From RUG708 sp050946535 (lineage in GTDB: Bacteria; Bacillota; Clostridia; Peptostreptococcales; Anaerovoracaceae): DNA of 64,000 nucleotides. The notes beneath the pieces were generated by a model. That model ran no database searches. It had not been told where the DNA came from and saw only the letters and a program-made list of their open reading frames with translations. Where the stretch lies: positions 1 through 64,000 of the forward strand of contig JBMNUZ010000009.1 in assembly GCA_050946535.1 (NCBI GenBank), given 5' to 3'. The position numbers and the translations under genes were made by a program. Of the stretch, positions 16,599 through 24,667 are shown in pieces. The stretch's first letter is position 1; each line of letters opens with the position of its first letter.

Positions 16599-17111
16599 AT
16601 GGAAAGAAAACTTCTGGACCAGCTGTTTGAGGCCATGGTCTCCTTCTACAGAGGTGATCCGAAACGCATCCAGCACTTTACAAAGGTCCACAGCTTCGCA
16701 CGCCTCATAGGAGTGGGAGAGGGACTCGACGAAAAAACACTGCTCACGCTTGAGGCTGCAGCATACGTTCACGATATAGGAATAAAACCGGCAGAGGAGA
16801 AGTACGGCCGCTGCGACGGAAAGCTGCAGGAAAAAGAAGGTCCTGCGCCTGCGCGCGCCATGCTTGAAAAAATCGGATTCGACAGCAGCATTACCGACAG
16901 GGTGGCATATCTTGTCGGGCGCCACCACACTTATACCGGCATCGATGGAGCAGACTGCCGCATACTGATCGAAGCGGATTTTCTCGTCAACATGTACGAA
17001 GACGGATTATCAAGAGAAGCGATCGGAAAGGCGTATGAAAACATTTTCAGGACGGCTTCGGGACGCAGATTGTGCCGCGAGATGTACGGCCTCGGCGATG
17101 TGCAGCAATAG
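16599..17111 (+). CDS. HD-domain phosphohydrolase
   Basis: 170 residues. Contains an HD domain: an early HFTKVHSFARLIG, the metal-binding AAYVHDIGIKPAEEKYG (HD at about residues 58-59), and the later GRHHTYTGIDG and ILIEADFLVNMYEDG. HD proteins of this size hydrolyse phosphate esters or nucleotides, and the HDIG-like spelling suggests a divalent-metal site. Substrate unknown. It follows the glycosylase gene by 22 bases with its own GGTGA, so it is the last gene of the operon. Downstream are a 28-bp repeat array and a strong terminator. Confidence 0.8.
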   Translation: MERKLLDQLFEAMVSFYRGDPKRIQHFTKVHSFARLIGVGEGLDEKTLLTLEAAAYVHDIGIKPAEEKYGRCDGKLQEKEGPAPARAMLEKIGFDSSITDRVAYLVGRHHTYTGIDGADCRILIEADFLVNMYEDGLSREAIGKAYENIFRTASGRRLCREMYGLGDVQQ

Positions 17112-17190
17112 ACGCATATTGAAATCCGCACATCTGCGTTTGCGGTTCTATTGATTTCATACATCCGGACAACGCTATTTGGGCCACGTG

Positions 17191-17330
17191 ATCATGCCAC
17201 CCGGATCGTGCCGTTAAGATCATGTCATCCGGATCATGACGTTAAGACCGTGCCATCCGGATCGTGCCGTTAAGATCATGTCATCCAGATCGTGCCGTTA
17301 AGATTATGCCATTCGGATCGTGCCGTCAAG
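17191..17330. repeat. 28-bp tandem repeat, five units
   Basis: Exact 28-base periodicity with starts at 17191, 17219, 17247, 17275 and 17303. Each unit has the form ATCATGYCATCCGGATC-GTGCCGTTAAG with a few changes. No spacers, so not CRISPR. It lies in the 335-base space between the HD gene and the pirin gene, just before the terminator. Confidence 0.85.
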
Positions 17331-17349
17331 ATCAGGCACTGAAACACAG

Positions 17350-17383
17350 AAAGACCAGGTTTTGAAAACCTGGTCTTTTTTTT
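17350..17383. terminator. Bidirectional terminator between HD and pirin genes
   Basis: AAAGACCAGGTT (17350-17361) / AACCTGGTCTTT (17367-17378) with a 5-nt loop and eight Ts on the + side. Serves the HD operon and probably the converging pirin gene. Confidence 0.85.
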
Positions 17384-17404
17384 GTCGCCAGGACATTTGT
17401 CCGG

Positions 17405-17458
17405 CGTCGTTTATTTCCTCATTGTTATTTATTTTCTCGTTGTCGTTTATTTTCTCGT
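17405..17458. repeat. 18-bp tandem repeat seeded by the pirin 3' end
   Basis: Three 18-bp units (17405, 17423, 17441), the last of which (TGTCGTTTATTTTCTCGT) contains the pirin stop codon and its last Thr-Arg-Lys codons in complement. The other two continue outward from the gene. Confidence 0.8.
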
Positions 17459-18277
17459 TTTAAAGAACGTGCCCTTTTCGAGCTCCTGATATGCAGTCTC
17501 CACATCGCGCTCGTTCGTCATAATCACCGTATTTCCCCAGACGACGCGTTCACCGGTTTCCACAGAACTCAAAACCAGAACGGAAGCGTCACCGTCGGCG
17601 GAGATCTCTATTGAATCGCCCTGTGAAAGCTTTGCCGCAGACCTTTCTTCAACAGGTGTTCCGCCTGCCTTAATGTTTCCGGACATACTGAAGATCATCA
17701 CCGAAGCATACTCCGGAGTAGGGATTGAAACAGATGCTCCCGCCTTCATAGAAATATCGTACATATCGAGAGGCTGATGCTGTCCTTTAAATCCCTCATG
17801 ATCGCCGAACCTGCCGGCGAGAAGCCTCAGCGAACCTCCATCCAGTTCTATTTCCTCAATATCGTCATTTTTTATAATGTGGTATCCTGGCTCGTCCATT
17901 TTTTCCTTATCCATCACGTTGAGCCATATCTGAACGCCGACCAGATGGTCGACAGGCTGAAACGCCTCGGTATGCATGATTCCGGAACACGCCGTCATCC
18001 ACTGAACTTCGCCTGATTCAACGGTCGTGTCGTTTCCGAGACTGTCCCTGTGGCGCATCGTTCCGCTTTTTACATATGTGATAAGTTCCATGCCTCTGCA
18101 CGGCACGCCCGGGAATCCAGCCTGATACTCGGCAGGGTTGGTGCTGTCGTAGCTGTCAAGAAGCAGGAAAGGGTCGAAATCCCTTGTGGTATTGAGGCCG
18201 AGCACCCTCGAGATCTTTACGCCGGCGCCGTCCATCGTCTGGAAACCATTTACTTTTGTGATAACATCACGTCTCAA
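17447..18277 (-). CDS. Pirin-family cupin protein with altered metal site
   Basis: 276 residues, with a TTG start at 18277 placed by AAAGGAT eight bases upstream; no ATG fits. Clear pirin features: SRVLGLNTTRDFDPFLLLDS, RHRDSLGN, VQWMTACSGIMHTEAF and VGVQIWLNV, with the second cupin domain in the C-terminal half. In canonical pirins the metal is held by two His in a HPHRG segment plus His and Glu. Here His (102) and Glu (104) remain but the HPHRG segment reads VPCRG, giving Val58 and Cys60. It may bind a different metal, or none. Some bacterial pirins act as quercetinases or redox regulators; the role here is unknown. Monocistronic. Confidence 0.85.
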   Translation of the reverse strand: MRRDVITKVNGFQTMDGAGVKISRVLGLNTTRDFDPFLLLDSYDSTNPAEYQAGFPGVPCRGMELITYVKSGTMRHRDSLGNDTTVESGEVQWMTACSGIMHTEAFQPVDHLVGVQIWLNVMDKEKMDEPGYHIIKNDDIEEIELDGGSLRLLAGRFGDHEGFKGQHQPLDMYDISMKAGASVSIPTPEYASVMIFSMSGNIKAGGTPVEERSAAKLSQGDSIEISADGDASVLVLSSVETGERVVWGNTVIMTNERDVETAYQELEKGTFFKTRK

Positions 18278-18531
18278 TTAATCAGATCCTTTCGTGAAGT
18301 TTTTAACAATTTCTTATGTGAAATGCAGCTGTTGTAGAGTACATATTATTTCGATAATCAATCTTATCATACAAAGAATCCGAATTCAATAATTGTAACG
18401 AATATAAGCATTCGGACTATGCTTTTTCTGTATACAACATCCAGCATATTGTGCATGAGACGATGCGTTTCACATCGTCGAAATTGACGCCATTTTGACG
18501 CATCTTTATTTATATTTTTCACAAAAAATGT

Positions 18532-18559
18532 TTGCAAAAAAATACATCAGTGCTATAAT
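18532..18559 (+). promoter_or_regulatory. Promoter of the repeat-protein/long-transcript region
   Basis: TTGCAA (18532-18537), 16-bp spacer, TATAAT (18554-18559) with a TGC extended -10. Predicted transcription start about 18566, so the leader before the repeat frame is about 60 nt. Confidence 0.7.
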
Positions 18560-18625
18560 GAAGATGAAAAAAGGATTACCGGAAAGGTTCCGAAAGGCAA
18601 GACAGGTTCAGAAGAAAAAATTCAG

Positions 18626-19060
18626 ATGAAACAAGTTCTTACGAATGAGGATCAGATGAATGAAATTCAGATGAAACAAGTTCTTATGAACGAGGATCAG
18701 ATGAATGAAATTCAGATGAAACAAGTTCTTATGAACGAGGATCAGATGAATGAAATTCAAATGAAACAAGTTCTTACGAATGAGAATCAGATGAATGAAA
18801 TTCAGATGAAACAAGTTCTTACGAATGAGGATCAGATGAATGAAATTCAGATGAAACAAGTTCTTACGAACGAGGATCAGATGAATGAAATTCAGATGAA
18901 ACAAGTTCTTACGAACGAGGATCAAATGAATGAAATTCAGATGAAACAAGTTCTTACGAACGAGGATCAGATGAATGAAATTCAGATGAAACAAGTTCTT
19001 ACGAATGAGAGTCAGATGAATGGAAATGAGATGAACCTGAAAAAGCAGGACGGACAATAG
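18626..19060 (+). CDS. Repeat protein of nine 15-residue units
   Basis: 144 residues made of nine copies of a 45-bp unit (18626-19030) encoding MKQVLTNEDQMNEIQ with only T/M, E/E and D/N/S exchanges, then a short tail MNLKKQDGQ. No known domain; predicted as helix with heptad-like charge pattern. The start lacks a good ribosome binding site, but a 21-codon leader frame (18564-18629) ends at an overlapping ATGA, which could allow coupled translation. Unlike the intergenic arrays, the copies are almost identical and changes are mostly synonymous or conservative. The antisense strand is also open through the array simply because the unit has no stop there. Whether protein or RNA is the product is open. 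Confidence 0.45.
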   Translation: MKQVLTNEDQMNEIQMKQVLMNEDQMNEIQMKQVLMNEDQMNEIQMKQVLTNENQMNEIQMKQVLTNEDQMNEIQMKQVLTNEDQMNEIQMKQVLTNEDQMNEIQMKQVLTNEDQMNEIQMKQVLTNESQMNGNEMNLKKQDGQ

Positions 19061-19105
19061 CCGGTGACCAGTTTTCAAGAATATTCAGCAAAGGAGGAGA
19101 TTCCA

Positions 19106-19282
19106 ATGGGCAGTTATGATGAGGCCGATGCGTTTTGCGGCAGCGCCAGATTTGTTAGTAAGTCTGGTGCAGATGAAAATTCAATAAATGAATCTCTTTC
19201 GATTGCTTTCTATAGAAATATCAGATCTGAGAGAACGAGGAATGAAGCAGATAGCAGCTTCTCCTTCAGATATGATATCTGA
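19106..19282 (+). CDS. Small hypothetical ORF behind a strong ribosome binding site
   Basis: 58 codons from ATG 19106, preceded by AAAGGAGGAG at ideal spacing. Sequence MGSYDEADAFCGSARFVSKS is followed by a polar, serine- and arginine-rich stretch. No family recognised and no membrane segment. It follows the repeat frame by 45 bases on the same predicted transcript. The strong binding site is the only evidence that it is translated. Confidence 0.35.
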   Translation: MGSYDEADAFCGSARFVSKSGADENSINESLSIAFYRNIRSERTRNEADSSFSFRYDI

Positions 19283-20608
19283 TCTTGAGCAGATGTTTCC
19301 GAAGTACAGGTAAGTATTCGAAGTCTCCGGCTGAGTAATGCGGAGATTGTCAATAAAGCATTTACCCAAAGGGTGAAGCGGTAGTTTCGGAGCAGCAGTC
19401 GATTATGACCGAAGCTTTTCGAACATAAAAGATTTACAGATCTGAAGTTATTTTTATCTGATTCAAACCAGAATCGAAAGATCCCTTGTTTTAATGGAAA
19501 GTAAACAGGTAAGGGGATTCAGATTAAGGAAGCAGTGTTGTTTTCTAAGATCAAGTTTATTGGATTTCTATCAAGCCGTATCCACGGTTTCAAATTCTCA
19601 GCTGCAAAAACCGAATGAGAAGTTGAGAGAAGAGTATAAAGCAGAACTAGTTCTTCCATCAATTTCAGAAAAGAAGAGAGACGCAGCATCTCATAAAAAT
19701 TTCTGCCACTGTTTTAAATAATTTAACAGTTTGTGCATAAGATTTGTGATACAGCAGAGGGTTCGAAGTGCTGATCACGAACGATTTCAGAACCAGCCGG
19801 AAGATTTGGATCCGGCGGTAGGATGAAAAAAGAGCGGTCACATAATTAAGATGACCTGCCTGTAAAATATCTTATCATCGAGAGTATTCAGGCAATGTTC
19901 TTTGAAAGTATAAATCCTGATTCATCTGGTGCAGAGATGGAAAAAGGTATCTGAAAAAGATAAAGCATAAGTGCTCCTGATGATAATGACATCACAATTC
20001 TTCGTAGTGATATGAAGGTTTCAAATAGATGTAAAATATTTTAACGAGGTTAGTAAATAGTTGTTTTAAAGTGTGAGCGGCAGAAATGATATGAGAAAAG
20101 GGAATCCGCCCGCCGGCTGTAATCAGATATTTATTACTGATATTCGGAGGCAGGGAAAATTTACGGATATCCATCGAGCAGAAAGAGCTGCGGCAGGCTT
20201 CATATTACCGCTATGATACCGGGTTAAACCGGTGGAGCATCATACGGTTGAGAGAAGAGAAAGAAGAGAATGAAAGCAGATTTTATAAATGTGTTTCATT
20301 GAAACCGGGAAACTGCGAAAGCAATTTCAACTGACGGGTACAGCATCCGGTTAATCAGACGGTTGAGATGAAACTGCACCAGAAGCAGTTCTCTGAAATT
20401 GAAGGAACAGCTGAAAAAGGAATCAAAAAGCGCAAGAGCCTGAAAGCATCTGACAAAAAATCAGATCGCGAAAATGATATAAAACAGAATACAGAATAAC
20501 TGATATATTGTGATTACAATTACAATTACTCGACCCGATTAAAGGTTTCAGGATTAAAAGTCCTGTATCATTGAAAAGGAAGGCGATTGATTATCAGCAA
20601 TTCATAAG
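19283..20608 (+). other. Purine-rich, probably transcribed region without convincing genes
   Basis: About 1.3 kb. The + strand is purine-rich, like a coding or structured-RNA strand, but all frames are broken. Short open pieces with protein-like composition exist (for example 43 codons beginning MKLHQKQFSEIEGTAEKG near 20367), as do several local hairpins (TCTCCG/CGGAGA near 19325-19352, GGTCA/TGACC near 19834-19856, CCGG stems near 19796 and 20219). It reads through to the perfect terminator at 20609. It could be a decayed gene or a long structured noncoding RNA; neither is proven. Confidence 0.5.
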
Positions 20609-20647
20609 CTGGATGGAGAAAAATCTGCAAATCTCCATCCAGTTTTT
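20609..20647 (+). terminator. Strong rho-independent terminator
   Basis: Perfect 11-bp stem CTGGATGGAGA / TCTCCATCCAG followed by TTTTT. It closes the transcription unit that starts at 18566. Confidence 0.85.
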
Positions 20648-20710
20648 CTGTTTATCTGCAAAAATCGAAATTGGTTTCGATATATCTTCAGGTCCTTCTG
20701 CCGCAGCACT

Positions 20711-20835
20711 GCCGGCGGACGCACTTCATTAATGTCTGCACACCGGCGGACGGGTTTACTGAAACTCCGAATACCGGCGGACGCACTTCTATAAAATCTT
20801 CACACCGCCGAAAGTCTGCACACCGATGAAAGACT
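20711..20835. repeat. 31-bp tandem repeat, three full and two partial units
   Basis: Units at 20711, 20742 and 20773 each start ACCGGCGGACG (first one GCCGG); shortened units follow at 20804 and 20822. Located just downstream of the terminator, in the gap before the CDF gene. Confidence 0.75.
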
Positions 20836-21059
20836 CCCTGAAAATCCGCCTGGATTCATTTTATTTTCCTTATTCCTGAAACACGTTCTTTTTTCCAGAA
20901 TCGCGTCCGATTCAAAAATATATAGTATCCGGCGAACTGGATTTATTACGCACCCGCCGGCATTTTGTTCTTCCGGCCACAGACCGTACTTCGCTGACTT
21001 TCAAAATTAATCTTTACTTATCATAATAAAGTGATACAATAGGCATAATATTTTTGTAC

Positions 21060-21111
21060 GCAAAACGGACGATCGCTGAATTCATGCAAAACGGACGATC
21101 GCTGAAATCAT
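21060..21111. repeat. Direct 26-bp repeat upstream of the CDF gene
   Basis: Two almost identical copies (21060-21085, 21086-21111) of GCAAAACGGACGATCGCTGA plus six bases, ending 29 bases before the CDF start codon; they could affect its expression. Confidence 0.75.
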
Positions 21112-21140
21112 GCGGCAGACAGGTGAGATGAAAAATTGAC

Positions 21141-22265
21141 ATGGTAGTAGAATCAAACAACACGGCAACTGAACGCGAAAAAAAGATAATAAGGGTTTCG
21201 ACGACAGGAATCATCGCAAATTTCATTCTGGCGGCCGTAAAAATAGTGATAGGTCTGTTTTCCGGATCCATCGCGATAATATCGGACGCAGTCAACAACA
21301 TGACCGACTCGGCGTCTTCCTTCATAACGATCATCGGAACGAAACTCGCGAACATGCCTCCGTCAAAAGATCACCCGTTCGGATACGGACGAATCGAGTA
21401 TATAACGAGCATCATCATTGGAATAATCCTGCTCTACACAGGAGTTCAGATGATGGCTTCCTCGATCAAAAAAATAATTCACCCGGAGGAGCTTCACTAT
21501 TCGGTGGTAATGCTCGTAGTCATAGCTGCGACTATCGGTGTAAAGATCTTCCTCAGCCGTTACACGGCTAACGCCGGAAAGAAGTACAACTCCGGCGCGC
21601 TCGCGGCATCGGGCGCTGACGCGAGAAACGACGCAATCATTTCCGCAATGACATTCATATCTGCCATAATCTACATGGCAACGGGTGTTTCGATAGACGC
21701 ATGGGCCAGCGCAGCGATTTCGATCTTCATCATCAAGACGGGATTCGATGTATTCGTCGACATGCATGGACATTTCCTCGGGCAGAGGGCCGACAAGAAG
21801 CTTTCCGCAGAGATATACAACGATGTCAGGAAGTGCCCTTACGTGCTCGGAGCTCACGATCTCATACTGCACGATTACGGTCCCGACCGCATGACAGGCA
21901 GCATCAACGTCGAAGTCGATCACTCGCTTTCAATAGGGGAGATATTCCCTGAGCTTCATAAGGTTCAGATGCACATACTCAAAGAGCATATGACTTACGT
22001 CGTATTCGGTCTCTACGCGGTCGACATCGACCACGAGGAATCGAAGGAAGTAGCCGCACTGCTCGAAAAGATCAAATCGGAAAACAGCCACATGCTCGGA
22101 TATCACGGTATAGACGTCGATTCAGACATTCACACGATTTTCTGCGACGTCACGCTCGACTTCGACTGCGACAGAGAATCGATATACAAATACATAACAA
22201 ACGAGATTCAGAAACTTTACCCGGATTACACCGTTTTTGTGTCTGTGGACACGGAATTTGCATGA
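21141..22265 (+). CDS. CDF-family divalent cation exporter
   Basis: 374 residues. Six membrane helices in the first 215 residues, starting with TTGIIANFILAAVKIVIGLF. Metal-site motifs are SDAVNNMTDSAS in helix 2 and SGADARNDAI in helix 5, with HPFGYGRIEY between helices 2 and 3. The cytoplasmic C-terminal domain follows (residues about 220-374; MTGSINVEVDHSLSIGEI) and is longer than usual, with a second ferredoxin-like segment. CDF proteins export Zn, Mn, Fe or similar cations against protons. The Asp/Asn pattern does not fix the metal. Single-gene unit with a 26-bp direct repeat in its leader. Confidence 0.87.
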   Translation: MVVESNNTATEREKKIIRVSTTGIIANFILAAVKIVIGLFSGSIAIISDAVNNMTDSASSFITIIGTKLANMPPSKDHPFGYGRIEYITSIIIGIILLYTGVQMMASSIKKIIHPEELHYSVVMLVVIAATIGVKIFLSRYTANAGKKYNSGALAASGADARNDAIISAMTFISAIIYMATGVSIDAWASAAISIFIIKTGFDVFVDMHGHFLGQRADKKLSAEIYNDVRKCPYVLGAHDLILHDYGPDRMTGSINVEVDHSLSIGEIFPELHKVQMHILKEHMTYVVFGLYAVDIDHEESKEVAALLEKIKSENSHMLGYHGIDVDSDIHTIFCDVTLDFDCDRESIYKYITNEIQKLYPDYTVFVSVDTEFA

Positions 22266-22297
22266 TCAAAATATATTAATTTCTTATTAAAAAGGTG

Positions 22298-22326
22298 TTG
22301 ACAGAACTTGGTCACTTCCGTATAAT
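22298..22326 (+). promoter_or_regulatory. Consensus promoter of tRNA-Leu
   Basis: TTGACA (22298-22303), 17-bp spacer, TATAAT (22321-22326): a perfect sigma-A promoter about 50 bases before the tRNA. Confidence 0.85.
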
Positions 22327-22377
22327 AATGATTGTTGATTCACTGGAAACGTTGAAACAACACGATTTCAATAATAT

Positions 22378-22463
22378 GCGGTTGTGCTGGAATAGGCAGA
22401 CAGGCACGTTTGAGGGGCGTGTGTCCACAAGACGTATGGGTTCAAGTCCCATCAACCGCACCA
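22378..22463 (+). tRNA. tRNA-Leu (GAG)
   Basis: Acceptor stem GCGGTTG / CAACCGC, class II long variable arm, T-arm GGGTTCAAGTCCC, encoded CCA at 22461-22463. The anticodon loop TTGAGGG gives GAG, reading CUC and CUU leucine codons. Confidence 0.93.
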
Positions 22464-22469
22464 TTTGAG

Positions 22470-22497
22470 CTGATCTCTTTGGAGGTCAGTTTTTTTA
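22470..22497 (+). terminator. Terminator of tRNA-Leu
   Basis: CTGATCTC / GAGGTCAG stem (one G-U pair) followed by seven Ts. Confidence 0.8.
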
Positions 22498-22739
22498 TGC
22501 TTTTTATGCTTCAGGACCAGGAAATGTTCCGGGGCGGCTTTCCGCAGCTTTTCCTCCGGCTGCCTCTGCATGTACACCTCTGCCTGTTACACCTTTTCCC
22601 GTATAATGGCATTTCTTTTCCTTTAATATTCCTGTACAATAGATGTATTGCTAAAATCAGAAAATTCTTAATGTACATTTAACGTTTACCAGATATATTT
22701 CTTAAATGTAAAAACATCGTTAATTTTATTTACTGCTGA

Positions 22740-22748
22740 TGATATAAT
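22740..22748 (+). promoter_or_regulatory. Extended -10 promoter of the DUF47-PiT unit
   Basis: TGATATAAT at 22740-22748; a second TATAAT follows at about 22757. The -35 is weak. Confidence 0.4.
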
Positions 22749-22831
22749 ACGAAATGTATAATGTATAAATATCGTGTCGTATTATGCAGATGATCGTAAA
22801 ATCGGCACAAGGAATTTATGAAAGGTATCTT

Positions 22832-23461
22832 ATGAAATTCAACAATCATCATAAGCAGGACAAACTTTTTATTGAGCTCCTCGCAATTGCGGAAAATATG
22901 AGAAAATGCAGCGAATTTTTCTATTCCGAATTGTCAAGGGAAGATCTGGATATCAGTGAATTCCTCAGCCACATCTCGACTATCGAACAAAAAGGAGACG
23001 ATCTGGTTCACAAGATCACCAGAGATATGAACAACGCATTCATAACGCCTATAGAAAGAGAAGATGCACTTCTGCTTGCCGACGAGATGGACGAGATCCC
23101 TGATGGAATAGAGGATTTTGTCGAACATTTATATATGTTTGGAATCGATGAAATTTCGCCTTCCATGGTCAGTATGGCGAAAAACATCGATCTTTCATGC
23201 CAGCAGATTTACATGGCTGTCGAGCTCCTGGCAAATAAAAAGCTTTTCGATATCAAGGAACATGTCATCGAAATCAGTACGCTGGAACGCAAGAACGACC
23301 AGATAGTAAAACAGTCGATAAGGGCGTTGTTTGAAGAGAAGAAAGACGATCCGGTGAGGCTGATACAGATCTATGAAGTCTATAAACTGCTCGAGCGCAC
23401 TTCAAACGCATGCCACCGCGTGGGAAAGGTGCTCGATTCCATTGTAATGAAAAACGCATAG
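22832..23461 (+). CDS. DUF47/PhoU-like protein, regulator of the PiT transporter
   Basis: 209 residues from ATG 22832 (AAAGG six bases upstream); an earlier ATG at 22784 lacks a binding site. All-helical, with PhoU-like repeats: IEQKGDDLVHKITRDMNNAFITPIERED and later ISTLERKNDQIVKQSIRALFEE, each giving an E/D-rich metal-binding helix. Nearly always encoded next to PiT transporters and thought to control phosphate uptake. It ends 8 bases before the PiT start, whose ribosome binding site abuts its stop codon. Confidence 0.88.
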   Translation: MKFNNHHKQDKLFIELLAIAENMRKCSEFFYSELSREDLDISEFLSHISTIEQKGDDLVHKITRDMNNAFITPIEREDALLLADEMDEIPDGIEDFVEHLYMFGIDEISPSMVSMAKNIDLSCQQIYMAVELLANKKLFDIKEHVIEISTLERKNDQIVKQSIRALFEEKKDDPVRLIQIYEVYKLLERTSNACHRVGKVLDSIVMKNA

Positions 23462-23469
23462 GAGGATTT

Positions 23470-24459
23470 ATGATTGCGATCATCACAATTACAGTCATCC
23501 TTGCGCTGACTTTCGATTTTATCAACGGCTTTCACGATACCGCAAATTCAATCGCAACCGCCGTATCCACAAGAGCCCTTTCGACGAGACATGCTATCAT
23601 ATTAGCCGCATGCATGAATTTCCTCGGAGCAGTGATGTTCACGGGTGTAGCAGAGACTATAGCCACACAGATAGTAAACCTCGACGAGCTGTCGCACGGC
23701 AGTTACGTGATCATAGCGGCTCTGATTTCAGCAATCATGTGGAATCTGCTCACCTGGTTCATAGGCATACCGAGCAGTTCCTCGCACACACTCATCGGCT
23801 CACTCGCCGGCGCAGCTCTCTGTGACGCCGGGATGTCATCTATTAAGTGGCACGGATTCATTTCGATCGTAGAATCACTCATTTTTTCGCCGGTTATAGC
23901 TTTTGTCGCCGGCTATCTCATGTTCACGCTGTTCAAGCTTCTGTTCAGCAATTTCAACCTTCACAGGACGAACAATGTTTTCAGGAAAATACAGATAGTA
24001 ACTGCCGCGATCCAGTCGTTCTCCCACGGAACAAACGACGCGCAGAAATCGATGGGCATAATCACGATGTCTCTCGTAAGCGGCGGCCTCATAGCTGAGG
24101 GGCACATTCCTCTCTGGGTTCAGGTATCGTGCGCGGCTGCGATGGCGTTCGGCGCGAGTCTCGGAGGATGGAGAATAATCAAGACCGTAGGTACGCAGAT
24201 CATGAAGATAAGACCTGTAAACGGAGTCGCAGCCGATCTGGCTTCGGCAACGGTAATATTCACAGCATCTCACATCGGTCTTCCTGTCAGCACAACCCAC
24301 GTCATTTCGTCGTCGATCATGGGCGTAGGCTCGGCTTACAGAATAAGGGCCGTAAAGTGGGACACAGGCCGAAGAATGATCATCACCTGGTTCATCACGA
24401 TTCCGATCTCCGCTGTAATCGCAGCTCTCATTTTCAGAATCATATTGATATTCGTATAA
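23470..24459 (+). CDS. PiT-family inorganic phosphate transporter
   Basis: 329 residues from ATG 23470, with GGAGG directly upstream. Signature motifs of both PiT halves are present: FDFINGFHDTANSIATAVST at about residues 15-34 and FSHGTNDAQKSMG at about residue 185, with hydrophobic segments filling the rest (eight to ten). Carries phosphate together with cations or protons. Slightly shorter than E. coli PitA because the central cytoplasmic loop is reduced, as usual for this DUF47-associated branch. In an operon with the DUF47 gene. Confidence 0.92.
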   Translation: MIAIITITVILALTFDFINGFHDTANSIATAVSTRALSTRHAIILAACMNFLGAVMFTGVAETIATQIVNLDELSHGSYVIIAALISAIMWNLLTWFIGIPSSSSHTLIGSLAGAALCDAGMSSIKWHGFISIVESLIFSPVIAFVAGYLMFTLFKLLFSNFNLHRTNNVFRKIQIVTAAIQSFSHGTNDAQKSMGIITMSLVSGGLIAEGHIPLWVQVSCAAAMAFGASLGGWRIIKTVGTQIMKIRPVNGVAADLASATVIFTASHIGLPVSTTHVISSSIMGVGSAYRIRAVKWDTGRRMIITWFITIPISAVIAALIFRIILIFV

Positions 24460-24580
24460 TTCAGAGCCATAATAATATTCGCAAAAAGTGTATATTAAAA
24501 ACTCTTGTATTTTCCGCGACGTCAGCCGCGGATTATTTACATACGGCCGGATCGGTGATAATATTAAGAAATAAATTTAA

Positions 24581-24635
24581 GATAACGCATCTGCCATAGG
24601 TCCTGCGGTGCTGCAGGACGGAAAGTGCGTTTATC
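24581..24635 (+). ncRNA. Structured leader element, riboswitch candidate
   Basis: A closed two-helix fold just upstream of the C_GCAxxG_C_C gene: P1 GATAACGCA (24581-24589) / TGCGTTTATC (24626-24635, one bulged T), an asymmetric internal loop (TCTGCCATAG opposite GGAAAG), and a perfect 7-bp hairpin GTCCTGC / GCAGGAC with loop GGTGCT. I do not recognise it as a known riboswitch class. The ribosome binding site lies about 20 bases downstream. Confidence 0.45.
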
Positions 24636-24667
24636 AGGTACAGCATGAAAGGAAATAAGGAAATAAC

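Noticed and set aside
17191..17330. CRISPR array
   Set aside because: Units are 28 bp but directly adjacent, with no spacers, and no cas genes are nearby.
18608..19078. Minus-strand repeat protein in the 45-bp array
   Set aside because: Open only because the unit lacks stops on that strand; promoter and terminator lie on the + strand.
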